Shown in pieces: positions 6,394 through 14,074 of a stretch of DNA of 25,989 nucleotides (position 1 is the first letter of the stretch; each line of letters opens with the position of its first letter). The translations under genes were made by a program, and so were the position numbers. Under the pieces are notes generated by a model. The model made no database searches. It was not told where the DNA came from and saw nothing but the letters and a program-made list of their open reading frames with translations. Source of the DNA: Alphaproteobacteria bacterium (GTDB taxonomy: Bacteria > Pseudomonadota > Alphaproteobacteria > SMXP01); contig JAJFIM010000051.1 in NCBI GenBank assembly GCA_021774995.1, forward strand, positions 1-25,989, written 5' to 3'.

Positions 6394-7202
6394 CCCTTTC
6401 TTTGATTGATCAAATCACGCGCGGCATTGACACGCATGGCAGCGGCATTGCTGCCAGTAACGTCCGGGTGGACCTCTTTCATGCGCATCCGGTAGCGCGC
6501 CTTAAACTCCGCTTTGGTGAAAGTGCCGGACAGACCCAACTCGGCAAGCGCCTGCTTGTAAGGATCAGCGCGCGGCCTTGGATTGGGGCGGGGGCCCGGA
6601 TCGAAATTCGGCTCCTCTTTCTCTTCGTCACCCCCTGGATAAGTTGGTTCTTCCCCGCGCTGCAATGCATCCCAGTAGCGCTTGAAATCCCGAAAGCCCG
6701 CAAAATCATCGGCATACTCTTCGCGGTAAAGCGTCCTTAATTGCCGGTTTTCCTCAATGCGACTACCTATGGCCCGTTGTGCTCTGACAAGACCGTCATG
6801 GACAGCGTCAGCCAGCAATCGAAAGGGCAAGCCAATCAGCCACAACAGGTTCGATATCAGGACAGCTATCAGGCCTTGCAAAACGGCAATACATTTGAGC
6901 GTTGCCGCGATCAGCCATTCCGTAAAGCCGATAAGGGCGAGCAGCAATTGTTTGCCGATCTGGTAGATAGTGATACCAGCGACCAGCAGGCTAAAAAAAC
7001 CAACCAGCCCAATGCCAGAAAAGCACAGGAGGCGAACCCAGACATCTTGAGCAAAGATCCAGTCGCGCAATTGGTTTGCCTCTTGACTAAAACCGAGCTC
7101 GTAGAAAATCCAGAGCGGCGTTGCGATACAGAAGGGAATGGCAATAGCAATAAGGACAATCACGCCGACAAATTCGGCACCGCTTTCATCATAGGTTCTC
7201 AT
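6384..7202 (-). CDS. Membrane-anchored J-domain protein (DnaJ-like co-chaperone)
   Basis: At 272 residues, it shows at least three hydrophobic stretches (about 11-32, 55-82 and 85-127), a charged linker with a proline-rich, acidic segment (190-213), and a C-terminal J domain (about 215-272) with the HPD motif at 245-247. J domains stimulate the ATPase of DnaK-type Hsp70 chaperones, so this protein probably recruits DnaK to the inner membrane. It lacks the Gly/Phe and zinc regions of true DnaJ. AAAGGAG precedes ATG 7202. It is the middle gene of an operon with another membrane protein upstream (20-bp gap) and the zinc-ribbon gene downstream (overlap). Confidence 0.85.
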   Translation of the reverse strand: MRTYDESGAEFVGVIVLIAIAIPFCIATPLWIFYELGFSQEANQLRDWIFAQDVWVRLLCFSGIGLVGFFSLLVAGITIYQIGKQLLLALIGFTEWLIAATLKCIAVLQGLIAVLISNLLWLIGLPFRLLADAVHDGLVRAQRAIGSRIEENRQLRTLYREEYADDFAGFRDFKRYWDALQRGEEPTYPGGDEEKEEPNFDPGPRPNPRPRADPYKQALAELGLSGTFTKAEFKARYRMRMKEVHPDVTGSNAAAMRVNAARDLINQRKGWS

Positions 7203-7222
7203 TTTTCACTCCTTTCATTCCT

Positions 7223-7909
7223 CTAGTCGTCTTCTGGAATGTCGCCAGACTGATCTGGCCACTGATCTTCGGGGCGAGTTGCGTAGCCGTCGCCACCACC
7301 AGCTTGTTTGTTCAGAACTTCATCGCAAGCCAACAGTCGGGCCTGGATTGCCCATGCTGTTTTGCGGCCATAGATGGTCATGATGTCATTGCGCTGCCCC
7401 ATGTAGGTGTAGGAGAGGTGAAAAGACTCGCCGTAGATTGGGGTCTTCAAAATCACCTTGCCTTTTTGCCCGGCTTGACGTGTTTGAAACTCGTGAAGTC
7501 GCTGTTCATTTCTGGTGTAGTCATGCTCAAGGACAGTAAAGGTATGAGGATGCATTCGGTCATACGGCTTGGTGACGAGTAGCGCTCTTGCTTCGAAAGT
7601 TTGCTCGGTAAGCGTTAGCGTCTGGCTGGTCGAAAAAATGATCGACATCAGTTCCTGAAATATGGGGCGCAAAAGCCAGGGGGCGTAAATGGCGCCAATC
7701 CAAAACCAGCCCGATAATTCAGAGTGATCGGCCAAAAAAGCAAAGCACAGAAGCATCAGCACAAATGCCAAACAGTTCGCCGTGAAAAACACAGCTTTGG
7801 CCCGGAACGGCGTCAAATAGCAGGGCCGAATAACAAAGGCCGGTTTCCCGTGCCGGTCCAAAATCTGTTTCGTGGCAGGAAAACCGTGATAGGGCGAAAT
7901 TGTTGTCAT
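7223..7909 (-). CDS. Membrane protein of unknown function with two transmembrane segments, 228 aa
   Basis: Two hydrophobic helices (about 35-60 and 66-92) close to the N-terminus are followed by a soluble domain of mixed strands (about 95-205) and an acidic, glycine-rich tail (GGGDGYATRPEDQW...). The layout of paired helices and a small beta-rich domain resembles bacterial PH-like membrane proteins, but there is no motif that settles it. TGGAG, 7-8 nt before ATG 7909, supports the start. It is the first gene of the leftward operon and is divergent from the gene at 8019; the roughly 110 bp between them should carry both promoters. Confidence 0.65.
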   Translation of the reverse strand: MTTISPYHGFPATKQILDRHGKPAFVIRPCYLTPFRAKAVFFTANCLAFVLMLLCFAFLADHSELSGWFWIGAIYAPWLLRPIFQELMSIIFSTSQTLTLTEQTFEARALLVTKPYDRMHPHTFTVLEHDYTRNEQRLHEFQTRQAGQKGKVILKTPIYGESFHLSYTYMGQRNDIMTIYGRKTAWAIQARLLACDEVLNKQAGGGDGYATRPEDQWPDQSGDIPEDD

Positions 7910-8018
7910 GTCTGATCTCCAGAGCTGCCAATTGGATTAATTGGGGCATCTGTGAAATCATGCGGCATATCAACCTTGCGATTCCTCGTGAGGACCTCGT
8001 TCGATATTTGGGGCGATT

Positions 8019-8852
8019 ATGCAATTGTCAGACTGGCAGATGGGACGACTCAGAAACGCTATTCGCGCATATCACTGCTATGGACGCTCTCACGATGGGG
8101 ACAAATTTACGTGGAAGGATGTCTCCGAGGCGATTGTTGAATATGCCAACACTCGGGTGCCACCTGAACGGTTGCGCCAGTTTGTAGAAGGCGTGCGTCA
8201 AAAAGACGGGGGTATCAAGCATCCTGTCCCGCAAGGAGAACGGCTCCAGGCCATCTTTAATTTTGCCGTTCATCCAGACCTGGAATTGACGTCCGAGGAA
8301 GAACTGACGGAACGTAAATTGGATGTTCAGGCTGCTCTCAAATTGCTCGAATATCTGGATCAAGATTTTGACGGAACACGGATCATGCCGCCACAATCCA
8401 TTGAAGGGCGGTATTATTGCTGGCGAACGGAGTCACCCTTCGCCTGTGTATCGGAACTCACTTTCGATAGTCCGCCAACCACTGGCATTGTGACCGTCCG
8501 CCAGATCGAACGGTACTTTGAAGAAGACCTGACTCCGGACAATGTTGCCATTGCACTTCATGGCCTGCCCGACAATTGCAAGAGCGAGGTCCGATATGGT
8601 GGTTGGGCTATCCTGACGCCGGAGGACAATTTCTTCCTGTTCCTTAAAGAAGAGGGCGTCGGCACAAATCGTTACTATTTCACGCTCTCGACTAATCTCA
8701 CACATGGCGGCGACATTGCCATGACGGAGTTTTCCTTTCTGCAACACGATTATCCTCTGGAGTTCGACGCGGATCGGGCGCGAGCCCTTGAGGCGACGGA
8801 CGCCGAACGTGATCTGTTCAATCAGAACCGCCACAAATTCGTACGGATATAG
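8019..8852 (+). CDS. Hypothetical soluble protein, 277 aa
   Basis: A soluble, acidic protein with no signal peptide or membrane segment. The first 75 residues (WQMGRLRNAIRAYHCYGRSH, then WKDVSEAIVEYANTRVPPE) are helical and could be a small DNA-binding-like or dimerisation bundle. The rest alternates strands and helices and includes a long central domain. I do not recognise the family. In-frame stop TGA at 7989 leaves ATG 8019 as the only good start; the GGGGCG before it is a weak ribosome binding site. It is followed at once by the ankyrin gene, whose ribosome binding site overlaps its stop codon, so the two are co-expressed. Confidence 0.65.
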   Translation: MQLSDWQMGRLRNAIRAYHCYGRSHDGDKFTWKDVSEAIVEYANTRVPPERLRQFVEGVRQKDGGIKHPVPQGERLQAIFNFAVHPDLELTSEEELTERKLDVQAALKLLEYLDQDFDGTRIMPPQSIEGRYYCWRTESPFACVSELTFDSPPTTGIVTVRQIERYFEEDLTPDNVAIALHGLPDNCKSEVRYGGWAILTPEDNFFLFLKEEGVGTNRYYFTLSTNLTHGGDIAMTEFSFLQHDYPLEFDADRARALEATDAERDLFNQNRHKFVRI

Positions 8853-8864
8853 GTGGACAAAACC

Positions 8865-9407
8865 ATGGCAAATGCGAACAGAAAAAATTTCACTGATAGA
8901 ATGATGCAGGATCAGAGTGTGTCTCGCCGCATCGCTGATATACAGTCCGAAATTGAAGCTAGGCGCGATGAAGCTACGGACCTAAAGAACCAAATGGACC
9001 TTTTGCCGGTGGACGGCGTTTTGCCCGGCGACCAGAAAGCAGGGGACTCAGGCTTCAAAGGCGAAGGTATTCTTTTGGCCCTCGAACAGCAATTCTATCA
9101 ATCGGCTGAAAAGGGCGATGAGGCCGCGACTTTCGCTTATGTCCTCGCCGGTTACGACGTAGACAAGCCGCGCCAGAAGACAAAGGATACCGTCCTCCAT
9201 ATCGCCGCATCGCGAAATGCCCGCGACGTTGTTCGTGTCCTTGTTGAATCAGGAAAATGTGACTACCTCATGCGTGACGGCCAAGGGCGCTTGGCTTCGG
9301 AAAAGGCCTATCTGTTTGGGCGCTCTCCGGCTTTGGCTCGCCTTTTAAGTATCAAGGAACGTCAGCAGGCCGATAGAGAAGGCATCAAGCTCACGCGACG
9401 GCCTTAG
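8865..9407 (+). CDS. Ankyrin-repeat protein, 180 aa
   Basis: The frame could start at GTG 8853, but TAGGTGG at 8849-8856 is a Shine-Dalgarno sequence 8 nt before ATG 8865, which I take as the start. Residues about 15-45 are a charged helix or coiled coil. Residues about 80-165 contain ankyrin-type repeats (AEKGDEAATFAYVLAGYDVD, then DTVLHIAASRNARDVVRVLV and QGRLASEKAYLFGRSPALA). Ankyrin repeats bind other proteins; the partner may be the upstream 277-aa protein, since the two are translationally coupled. No secretion signal is visible, so it should be cytoplasmic. Confidence 0.75.
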   Translation: MANANRKNFTDRMMQDQSVSRRIADIQSEIEARRDEATDLKNQMDLLPVDGVLPGDQKAGDSGFKGEGILLALEQQFYQSAEKGDEAATFAYVLAGYDVDKPRQKTKDTVLHIAASRNARDVVRVLVESGKCDYLMRDGQGRLASEKAYLFGRSPALARLLSIKERQQADREGIKLTRRP

Positions 9408-9445
9408 CGCTTTTATGGGGTTAATATACGGTAATCAATGATTTT

Positions 9446-10903
9446 CTAGTTTTCCAACCGTGCAGACAGCGCCTCAATTTGTGATTGTTGCGCATCGATT
9501 TGTGATTGCTGGGTCTCTATACGGCTGTTCTGGCTTTCAATCAGCGCTTGCTGCTCCTTTATCGCCTCAACCATCGGCGCGATCAAGCCAACATAATTCA
9601 TGGAAAGCATGTCATCGCCACGCTCATAAATCAGAGTAGGGAAGAGAGGCTGTACATCTTGCGCAATAAAGCCAAACTCCGTTCCCGCTTCAAGATTGTT
9701 CTTCATCTTGAAAGAAACACCCTCAAGAGCGGTAATTTTAGCAAGCTGCCCGCCAGATAAAAACGCGATGTCAGTCTTAAGACGACGGTCTGACATATCG
9801 GTAATCGTGCCCGTATATTCAATATCACCCGTCACATCGAGCTCCACATCAGGAGAGGTATTCATGATCCCGATATGAGCTGTCGCGTTATAAACTCCAG
9901 AAGCATAAATAATATCTCCGATATTCATGTGGTTGGAGGTTGTAGCGGTGGGCGCATCAACGGCAACGCCCATCAGGATATTAGAGGCCCCTGTTGTTAT
10001 TGCATTACCCGCCTGATACCCGATAAAGACGTTATTGCTTGCACCATTAACATTACTTCCGGCATAGGTACCAATAAAGACGTTATGACTCATGTTGTGC
10101 AGGCCACTCCCTTTACCTGACTCGTATCCTACGGAGACATTGTTGTTTCCTTGTTGGTTAAAATCTGCAGCTCCGCCCCCAATAGCTATATTGCGATCCC
10201 CTGCGGCGTTTTCATTTGCAGTAAAGGTACCAATAGCTACATTATCATTCCCCCCTGTAGTGCTTCGTTGTAGCGCTCCACGGCCAATGGCTACATTGTT
10301 ATCACCGCTTCTGTTTTGATCCATTGCTAAATAGCCGATCGCCACATTATTGTCGGCTCCTGAATTGTCTAACGAGTCTAACGCTCTCTCACCAACGCCA
10401 ATATTCCAATCATCCTCAATACCAACTGAGCCTCCATCGTGCGCTAAGAAAAGGTTGATATCCGTTGGGTTTTTCATCGCATCACTCAAATCATTAATCG
10501 CACCACCACCACCACCAGCTGCCAAACCACCCCAAACAGTCCCGTCATAACCTTCAAACGTATTTGATGTACTACTAAAGCGAATCATCCCAACAATGGG
10601 CACAGCCGGACGTTGGGCGTCAGTACCATCGGGAAGCGCAACCGCCCCTGTTGTGCCCAAAACAAGATTACCCGTAGACTGGTAGTTGATAAACCCAACC
10701 CAGTTTGTGCCGTCGCATATCATCATGTTACCGCCATCCGCTGCTGTGGTCATGGTTGACCGTCGGTACCAACCGGCTTCACCGGCAACACAGGCATCAC
10801 CGGGCTGCGCTTCTTGAGCCTGAGCGACTGGAAGTTGGCAGAACATTAACGTAGCGAACAGACCAGAAATAATAATATTTAAGAGCTTATTTCTAATATT
10901 CAT
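9446..10903 (-). CDS. Secreted surface/fibre protein with YadA-like repeats and C-terminal S74 chaperone domain
   Basis: The product is 485 residues long. A signal peptide is visible (about 1-29: basic MNIRNK, hydrophobic core, then VAQAQ). Residues about 180-340 carry many repeats of the type NNVAIG/NVFIG with 14-26 residue spacing, as in YadA-like trimeric heads. Residues about 365-450 match the intramolecular chaperone (Peptidase S74) domain (SDRRLKTDI, later GFIAQDVQ and PMVEAIKEQQ), which trimerises fibres and in many relatives cleaves itself off. The C-terminus (from about 450) is a heptad coiled coil of QSQIDAQ repeats. Glycine run GGGGG near 135 is a linker. AAGG precedes the start. 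It is most likely a trimeric adhesin or fibre; no secretion or anchor partner is nearby. Confidence 0.85.
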   Translation of the reverse strand: MNIRNKLLNIIISGLFATLMFCQLPVAQAQEAQPGDACVAGEAGWYRRSTMTTAADGGNMMICDGTNWVGFINYQSTGNLVLGTTGAVALPDGTDAQRPAVPIVGMIRFSSTSNTFEGYDGTVWGGLAAGGGGGAINDLSDAMKNPTDINLFLAHDGGSVGIEDDWNIGVGERALDSLDNSGADNNVAIGYLAMDQNRSGDNNVAIGRGALQRSTTGGNDNVAIGTFTANENAAGDRNIAIGGGAADFNQQGNNNVSVGYESGKGSGLHNMSHNVFIGTYAGSNVNGASNNVFIGYQAGNAITTGASNILMGVAVDAPTATTSNHMNIGDIIYASGVYNATAHIGIMNTSPDVELDVTGDIEYTGTITDMSDRRLKTDIAFLSGGQLAKITALEGVSFKMKNNLEAGTEFGFIAQDVQPLFPTLIYERGDDMLSMNYVGLIAPMVEAIKEQQALIESQNSRIETQQSQIDAQQSQIEALSARLEN

Positions 10904-11016
10904 CCTTACCTTACTATTTATTTTTTCTACTTATTAAGATTACAATAGTATTGGTTAATAACAAGGTAAAAAATCCGTATACAGAGTAATATGCTTTTTA
11001 TAATTTTGAGTTAGCT

Positions 11017-12573
11017 TTAGAATTCTTCAAATTTCCCTTGGAAGTGTTTGTGTAGGAAACTCTTTGTGTCGAAATACTCCACTCTCTGCAAAATTATCGG
11101 ATGATAACCTGCCCAGAGTACCAGTTGACGCTTCAAGCGATCACTGCGGGCAAACTGGCGCGTTATTTCTTCAGGTGCCAGCAGGTCATGCAGCTCTAGA
11201 GAATCCGATTTGCCGGTCAGACCCTGTTGGGCCTGTTCAGCCCCAACTTCACCGTCTCGCGTGGCGCTGATCAAGGTTTTGCCAAGACGTTTGGAAATAT
11301 ACTCCGTTGTCGCCAGATCATTGTTGCTGAAGAACTGGATAATCCCGGCATTGGCCGCAAAGGACTCCCAACGCTCATTATAGAGCATCTTTCCCTGGCC
11401 CCAGTCCTGGAGAATAACCCAGAGCTTCACACCGAAAGAAGCGATTTGACCGATGGCATCTTCAAGTTGACGCATATGGCCAAGCACCGGAAATTCATCA
11501 AGACATACCAGCACAGGCGTTTCTGATTTGGTTGTTTCGCGCTCCATCGCATCGAGCAGTTGATTGATGAACATACGGAGCCAGCGATTGCAAAGGCCTA
11601 TCCGGCTGGCCGGCAGACAGAGATAGACCGTGACACCCGCCGGATCGCGTTTCAGGTCGGCAAGATCGAAGTCGTGTCCGGTGAGCACGTCTCGCATGGC
11701 CGAGTATTCCAACACTTTCGTATGTCGCCTTGCCGTTGACAGAACACTGGATCGTTCATTGTCACTCTTCTCGAAGAAATCGAGGGTCGCTCCTTCAACA
11801 GCATCGCCAATTGTTTCGTGATTAGGATTTTTGCGGAGCTGCTCAGCGTTCTTCAGCATCTCCTCTTCAACAATGAAGAAGGGCTCATCATCACTAGAAT
11901 CCTGTTCGGTCTTCAATGCGTTTCTGATCAACTTTCTCACCGTGACAAGATTCCGTCGCCCCTCATACATGCTCGCAGTCGCCACATGCAGGATCAGGCC
12001 TTCAATGAAGTTCTTGGCACTTTCATCCCAATGCGGGTCTTTACCGCCTGCAATCACCAGCGCGTCGGCAATGATCGCAGCATCCTCAACAATCGTAGGG
12101 CTGTTCATATAGAGCGTCGCCATCGGGTTAAAGCTGGCGCGATATTTGGCAGCGGAGGGACTTGCTTGTTTGAAGGGATCAAGCACAAAGACTTTTTGGC
12201 CAAGGGCCGCCCGTCTTGCAGCTGTAATGCTGGCAAGTTCAGCCTTGGGATCGGTTGCAAGGACACTTCCTTTGAAACAAAGTAGATTGCCGATGACTGT
12301 TACAGACTTCCCAGCCCTATTTCCGGCGACAGTCAATATGTGCCTGTTGTCCTCAATGCCGATCAGTTTGTTGTCCATGGCCCCGATCAGAATTTTCGAA
12401 CCGGGATCAACTGGATCATATTCGAGCGCCGAACGATCCATAGTAATCTCGGGTGACTGCCAGCGGGCTTGCGGTGCCGTCTGTTGTTTCAGATATCGAG
12501 AGGACAGTCCTCGCGGAATGTCACTTGTGAAGTCGTCCAGGAATTTTGTCATAGTAGAATTCCGTCTTTTCAT
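11017..12573 (-). CDS. VirD4/TraG-type coupling protein (type IV secretion ATPase)
   Basis: This 518-residue ATPase couples a relaxosome to a type IV secretion channel during conjugation. Walker A is GNRAGKS at 84-90, followed by LLCFKGSVLATDPKAEL, a typical TraG/VirD4 segment. Walker B is LVCLDEFP with D359-E360, and later segments (QDWGQGKMLYNERWESFAAN; FFSNNDLATTEYIS) match the family. Unlike classical VirD4, no N-terminal transmembrane helices are present, so it may be soluble or recruited by another factor. No mating-channel genes lie nearby. ATG 12573 is used; a second in-frame ATG at 12552 is equally plausible because neither has a strong ribosome binding site. Confidence 0.9.
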   Translation of the reverse strand: MKRRNSTMTKFLDDFTSDIPRGLSSRYLKQQTAPQARWQSPEITMDRSALEYDPVDPGSKILIGAMDNKLIGIEDNRHILTVAGNRAGKSVTVIGNLLCFKGSVLATDPKAELASITAARRAALGQKVFVLDPFKQASPSAAKYRASFNPMATLYMNSPTIVEDAAIIADALVIAGGKDPHWDESAKNFIEGLILHVATASMYEGRRNLVTVRKLIRNALKTEQDSSDDEPFFIVEEEMLKNAEQLRKNPNHETIGDAVEGATLDFFEKSDNERSSVLSTARRHTKVLEYSAMRDVLTGHDFDLADLKRDPAGVTVYLCLPASRIGLCNRWLRMFINQLLDAMERETTKSETPVLVCLDEFPVLGHMRQLEDAIGQIASFGVKLWVILQDWGQGKMLYNERWESFAANAGIIQFFSNNDLATTEYISKRLGKTLISATRDGEVGAEQAQQGLTGKSDSLELHDLLAPEEITRQFARSDRLKRQLVLWAGYHPIILQRVEYFDTKSFLHKHFQGKFEEF

Positions 12574-12897
12574 TAGTGGAACCCCATTCTCACGTACTGA
12601 GCCTTCGCGTCTCCTCGCACAGACCTCGCATAGTCCTCAGAGTGTATTTGCCGGGCGAGATTTCTGGGTTGCTGCTGTTTCGAGCCTTGTCAGCTTTCAT
12701 CCCATTGCCGTGACGAACCAATAACCAGCCAAAAACCCCAATGCCTGACAGGACGGTCCGAATGCCCTGCGGCCTGTCAATGGCCTGCCCGCTCCATTCG
12801 CTTCGCTCCCGTGTGGGCCATGACAGGTTCGTCCGCGCCCCGTCGAACGGCGGGGGAGGCTGGAATGGTCCGGCACAAACAACCAAGGAGAAAGACA
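12574..12897. other. Non-coding region with repeats between coupling-protein gene and small plasmid-type gene, 324 bp
   Basis: No supported gene. It includes a long near-perfect inverted repeat, CCTGTCAATGGCC at 12773-12785 and GGCCATGACAGG at 12816-12827 (one extra base in the left arm). It also includes a direct repeat, TGACAGGACGGTCCG at 12746 and TGACAGGTTCGTCCG at 12821 (12 of 15 identical). These are divergent-promoter or transfer-origin-like features. Confidence 0.6.
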
Positions 12898-13119
12898 ATG
12901 CAAAACGAAACAACGACCGAAACCCGCGAGAACGGCAAAACCAATCTACCAACACACGTCGCAAAGGTGCGCAACGGATACGGCAAAAAAGCAAGCTACG
13001 AGCGGATCGGGGTTGCCTGGGTGAACGAAGACGGTTCCTACTACGTCAAACTGCACGGTACCCAAGTGGTCAGTCAGTTTACCCTCTATGAAATCGAAAC
13101 AAACGAGGCTGGAGCATAA
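12898..13119 (+). CDS. Small hypothetical plasmid-type protein, 73 aa
   Basis: The 73-residue product begins MQNETTTETRENGK and has a compact domain of strands with GVAWVNEDGSYYVKLHGT at the centre. AAGGAG, 7 nt before ATG 12898, makes this start better than the longer frame from 12811. I have no named function; proteins of this style accompany transfer genes on plasmids and islands. The stop codon sits in the loop of a strong hairpin (13107-13128). It lies between the coupling-protein gene and the mob region. Confidence 0.6.
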   Translation: MQNETTTETRENGKTNLPTHVAKVRNGYGKKASYERIGVAWVNEDGSYYVKLHGTQVVSQFTLYEIETNEAGA

Positions 13120-13128
13120 GCTCCAGCC
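13107..13128 (+). terminator. Strong hairpin over the stop codon of the 73-aa gene
   Basis: Perfect 9-bp arms GGCTGGAGC (13107) and GCTCCAGCC (13120) around ATAA, whose TAA is the stop codon. No T-run follows (TTCGGG instead), so it may stabilise the mRNA end or act as a weak or factor-assisted terminator. Confidence 0.55.
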
Positions 13129-13167
13129 TTCGGGCAATTTCGGACTTTATGAGATTCTGAGATGGGA

Positions 13168-13416
13168 TTAGTCCTTTCTCAGAATCTTCATGATATTAGC
13201 AGGCACCATCGCGTCGTCTTGCAAATAGCTGATCAACTCCGGCGCACCGTGCGTTGAAATCACGATCAAATCGCATATTGCCTGCCAGTTATCTTCATCA
13301 ATTATCATTTGCAAATTTCTGGCCTTCTGATAGGCGAGGGACCAATCATCACCGCATTCCTTCAAAAGGTAGAGGGCCTTTTCGAGGCGCATAACACCAG
13401 CTGTCACATCCGTCAT
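13168..13416 (-). CDS. Small hypothetical helical protein, 82 aa
   Basis: A predominantly helical, acidic protein (MTDVTAGVMRLEKALYLLKE, then QAICDLIVIST, then ELISYLQDD). A strong AAGGAG, 8 nt before ATG 13416, picks this start over the in-frame ATG at 13437. No family is recognised. It is leftward and convergent with the 73-aa gene; its promoter should lie in 13417-13526 beside the phased TCCG repeats. Confidence 0.55.
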   Translation of the reverse strand: MTDVTAGVMRLEKALYLLKECGDDWSLAYQKARNLQMIIDEDNWQAICDLIVISTHGAPELISYLQDDAMVPANIMKILRKD

Positions 13417-13526
13417 TGTATCTATCTCCTTCATCATTGATCAGTGGAGAGACTCTATGAGGGAAGGAAAGAGCATAGCCTCGTACGATCCTCGTTAGGC
13501 CGAATCTACCCAGTGTCTGAGACGGT

Positions 13527-13570
13527 TCCGAGAGGGTCCGGATCAGTCCGCTTGATTCCGGTACAGTCCG
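13527..13570. repeat. Five TCCG motifs at exact 10-bp spacing
   Basis: TCCG starts at 13527, 13537, 13547, 13557 and 13567. The second and fourth units extend to a 20-bp-period repeat: TCCGGATCAGTCCG at 13537 and TCCGGTACAGTCCG at 13557 (12 of 14 identical). Helical phasing would let one protein or multimer contact a single face of the DNA. Confidence 0.7.
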
Positions 13571-13675
13571 GAAACTGTTGAAAATAAAGGGTTACAGCCG
13601 GGTTTAGTTGGAATGAAGTCGGGGGTTCATGATAGACTGAAAGTAGGCAGGTAAGGGTAGGTTAAGACAGAGTAC

Positions 13676-13728
13676 AAGGTGTGCGTGGTATTACCACGCG
13701 CACCTTGGAGGGGGATTTAGCATCCCCC
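13676..13728. repeat. Tandem hairpins upstream of mob genes
   Basis: First hairpin: 15-bp arms AAGGTGTGCGTGGTA (13676) and TACCACGCGCACCTT (13692), with one T-G mismatch and one base between the arms. Second hairpin, 3 bp later: GGGGGAT (13710) and ATCCCCC (13722) with a 5-base loop. No T-run follows either, so they look more like recognition structures than simple terminators. Confidence 0.7.
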
Positions 13729-13749
13729 GTTGACACCCCCAGTGTATCC

Positions 13750-13953
13750 CTAGAGCGCAAACATTTCACGAAATGTTTTTGCTAAGGGATTTGTCAGCCG
13801 CATGAGGTATTGAACCTCAATTGGCTGAGTGAAACGTTCCGTCGTTTCATCACGATCAGGGCGATATTGCTCTCCCTTGAAACCCATCAAACAAAGGGCC
13901 GTTGGTGCCCCTTGTAACCGACCATCAGGACGTGTGCCGCCTTGAACCTGCAT
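13750..13953 (-). CDS. Doubtful small ORF, 67 aa (or 45 aa from M23)
   Basis: The C-terminal part (MGFKGEQYRPDRDETTERF, then QPIEVQYLMRLTNPLAKTF) has a believable amino-acid mix, while the N-terminal part does not. The alternative start at 13887 would give 45 residues. Neither start has a good ribosome binding site. Its end coincides with the 13760-13780 hairpin. I list it for completeness; it may equally be non-coding spacer near oriT. Confidence 0.25.
   Translation of the reverse strand: MQVQGGTRPDGRLQGAPTALCLMGFKGEQYRPDRDETTERFTQPIEVQYLMRLTNPLAKTFREMFAL
13760..13780 (+). terminator. Terminator-like hairpin with T-run
   Basis: AACATTTC (13760) and GAAATGTT (13770) form an 8-bp stem with a 2-base loop, followed by TTT. 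The stem is AT-rich, so termination strength is uncertain. Confidence 0.4.
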
Positions 13954-14074
13954 GAAAGGGACTTCGCCTCCCCTTCAAACCCTGGACCAACCGTGGGCCG
14001 ATTGGATGTGCCTTTAGGGCCGCCACGAGGATGCTGCGAGGCCGCAGGCGATACAACAACGCCAATATGGGAGC

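Larger units (their letters stand above)
13417..14074. other. Structured non-coding region upstream of the mobilisation genes; candidate transfer-origin region
   Basis: About 650 bp with no gene supported beyond a doubtful 45-67 aa frame. It holds five 10-bp-phased TCCG units (13527-13570), two adjacent GC-rich hairpins (13676-13728), a terminator-like hairpin (13760-13780) and a small hairpin CTGCG/CGCAG (14034-14047) near the mobC start. Lying directly upstream of mobC and the relaxase gene, it is the most likely place for oriT. I cannot point to the nick site. Confidence 0.55.
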
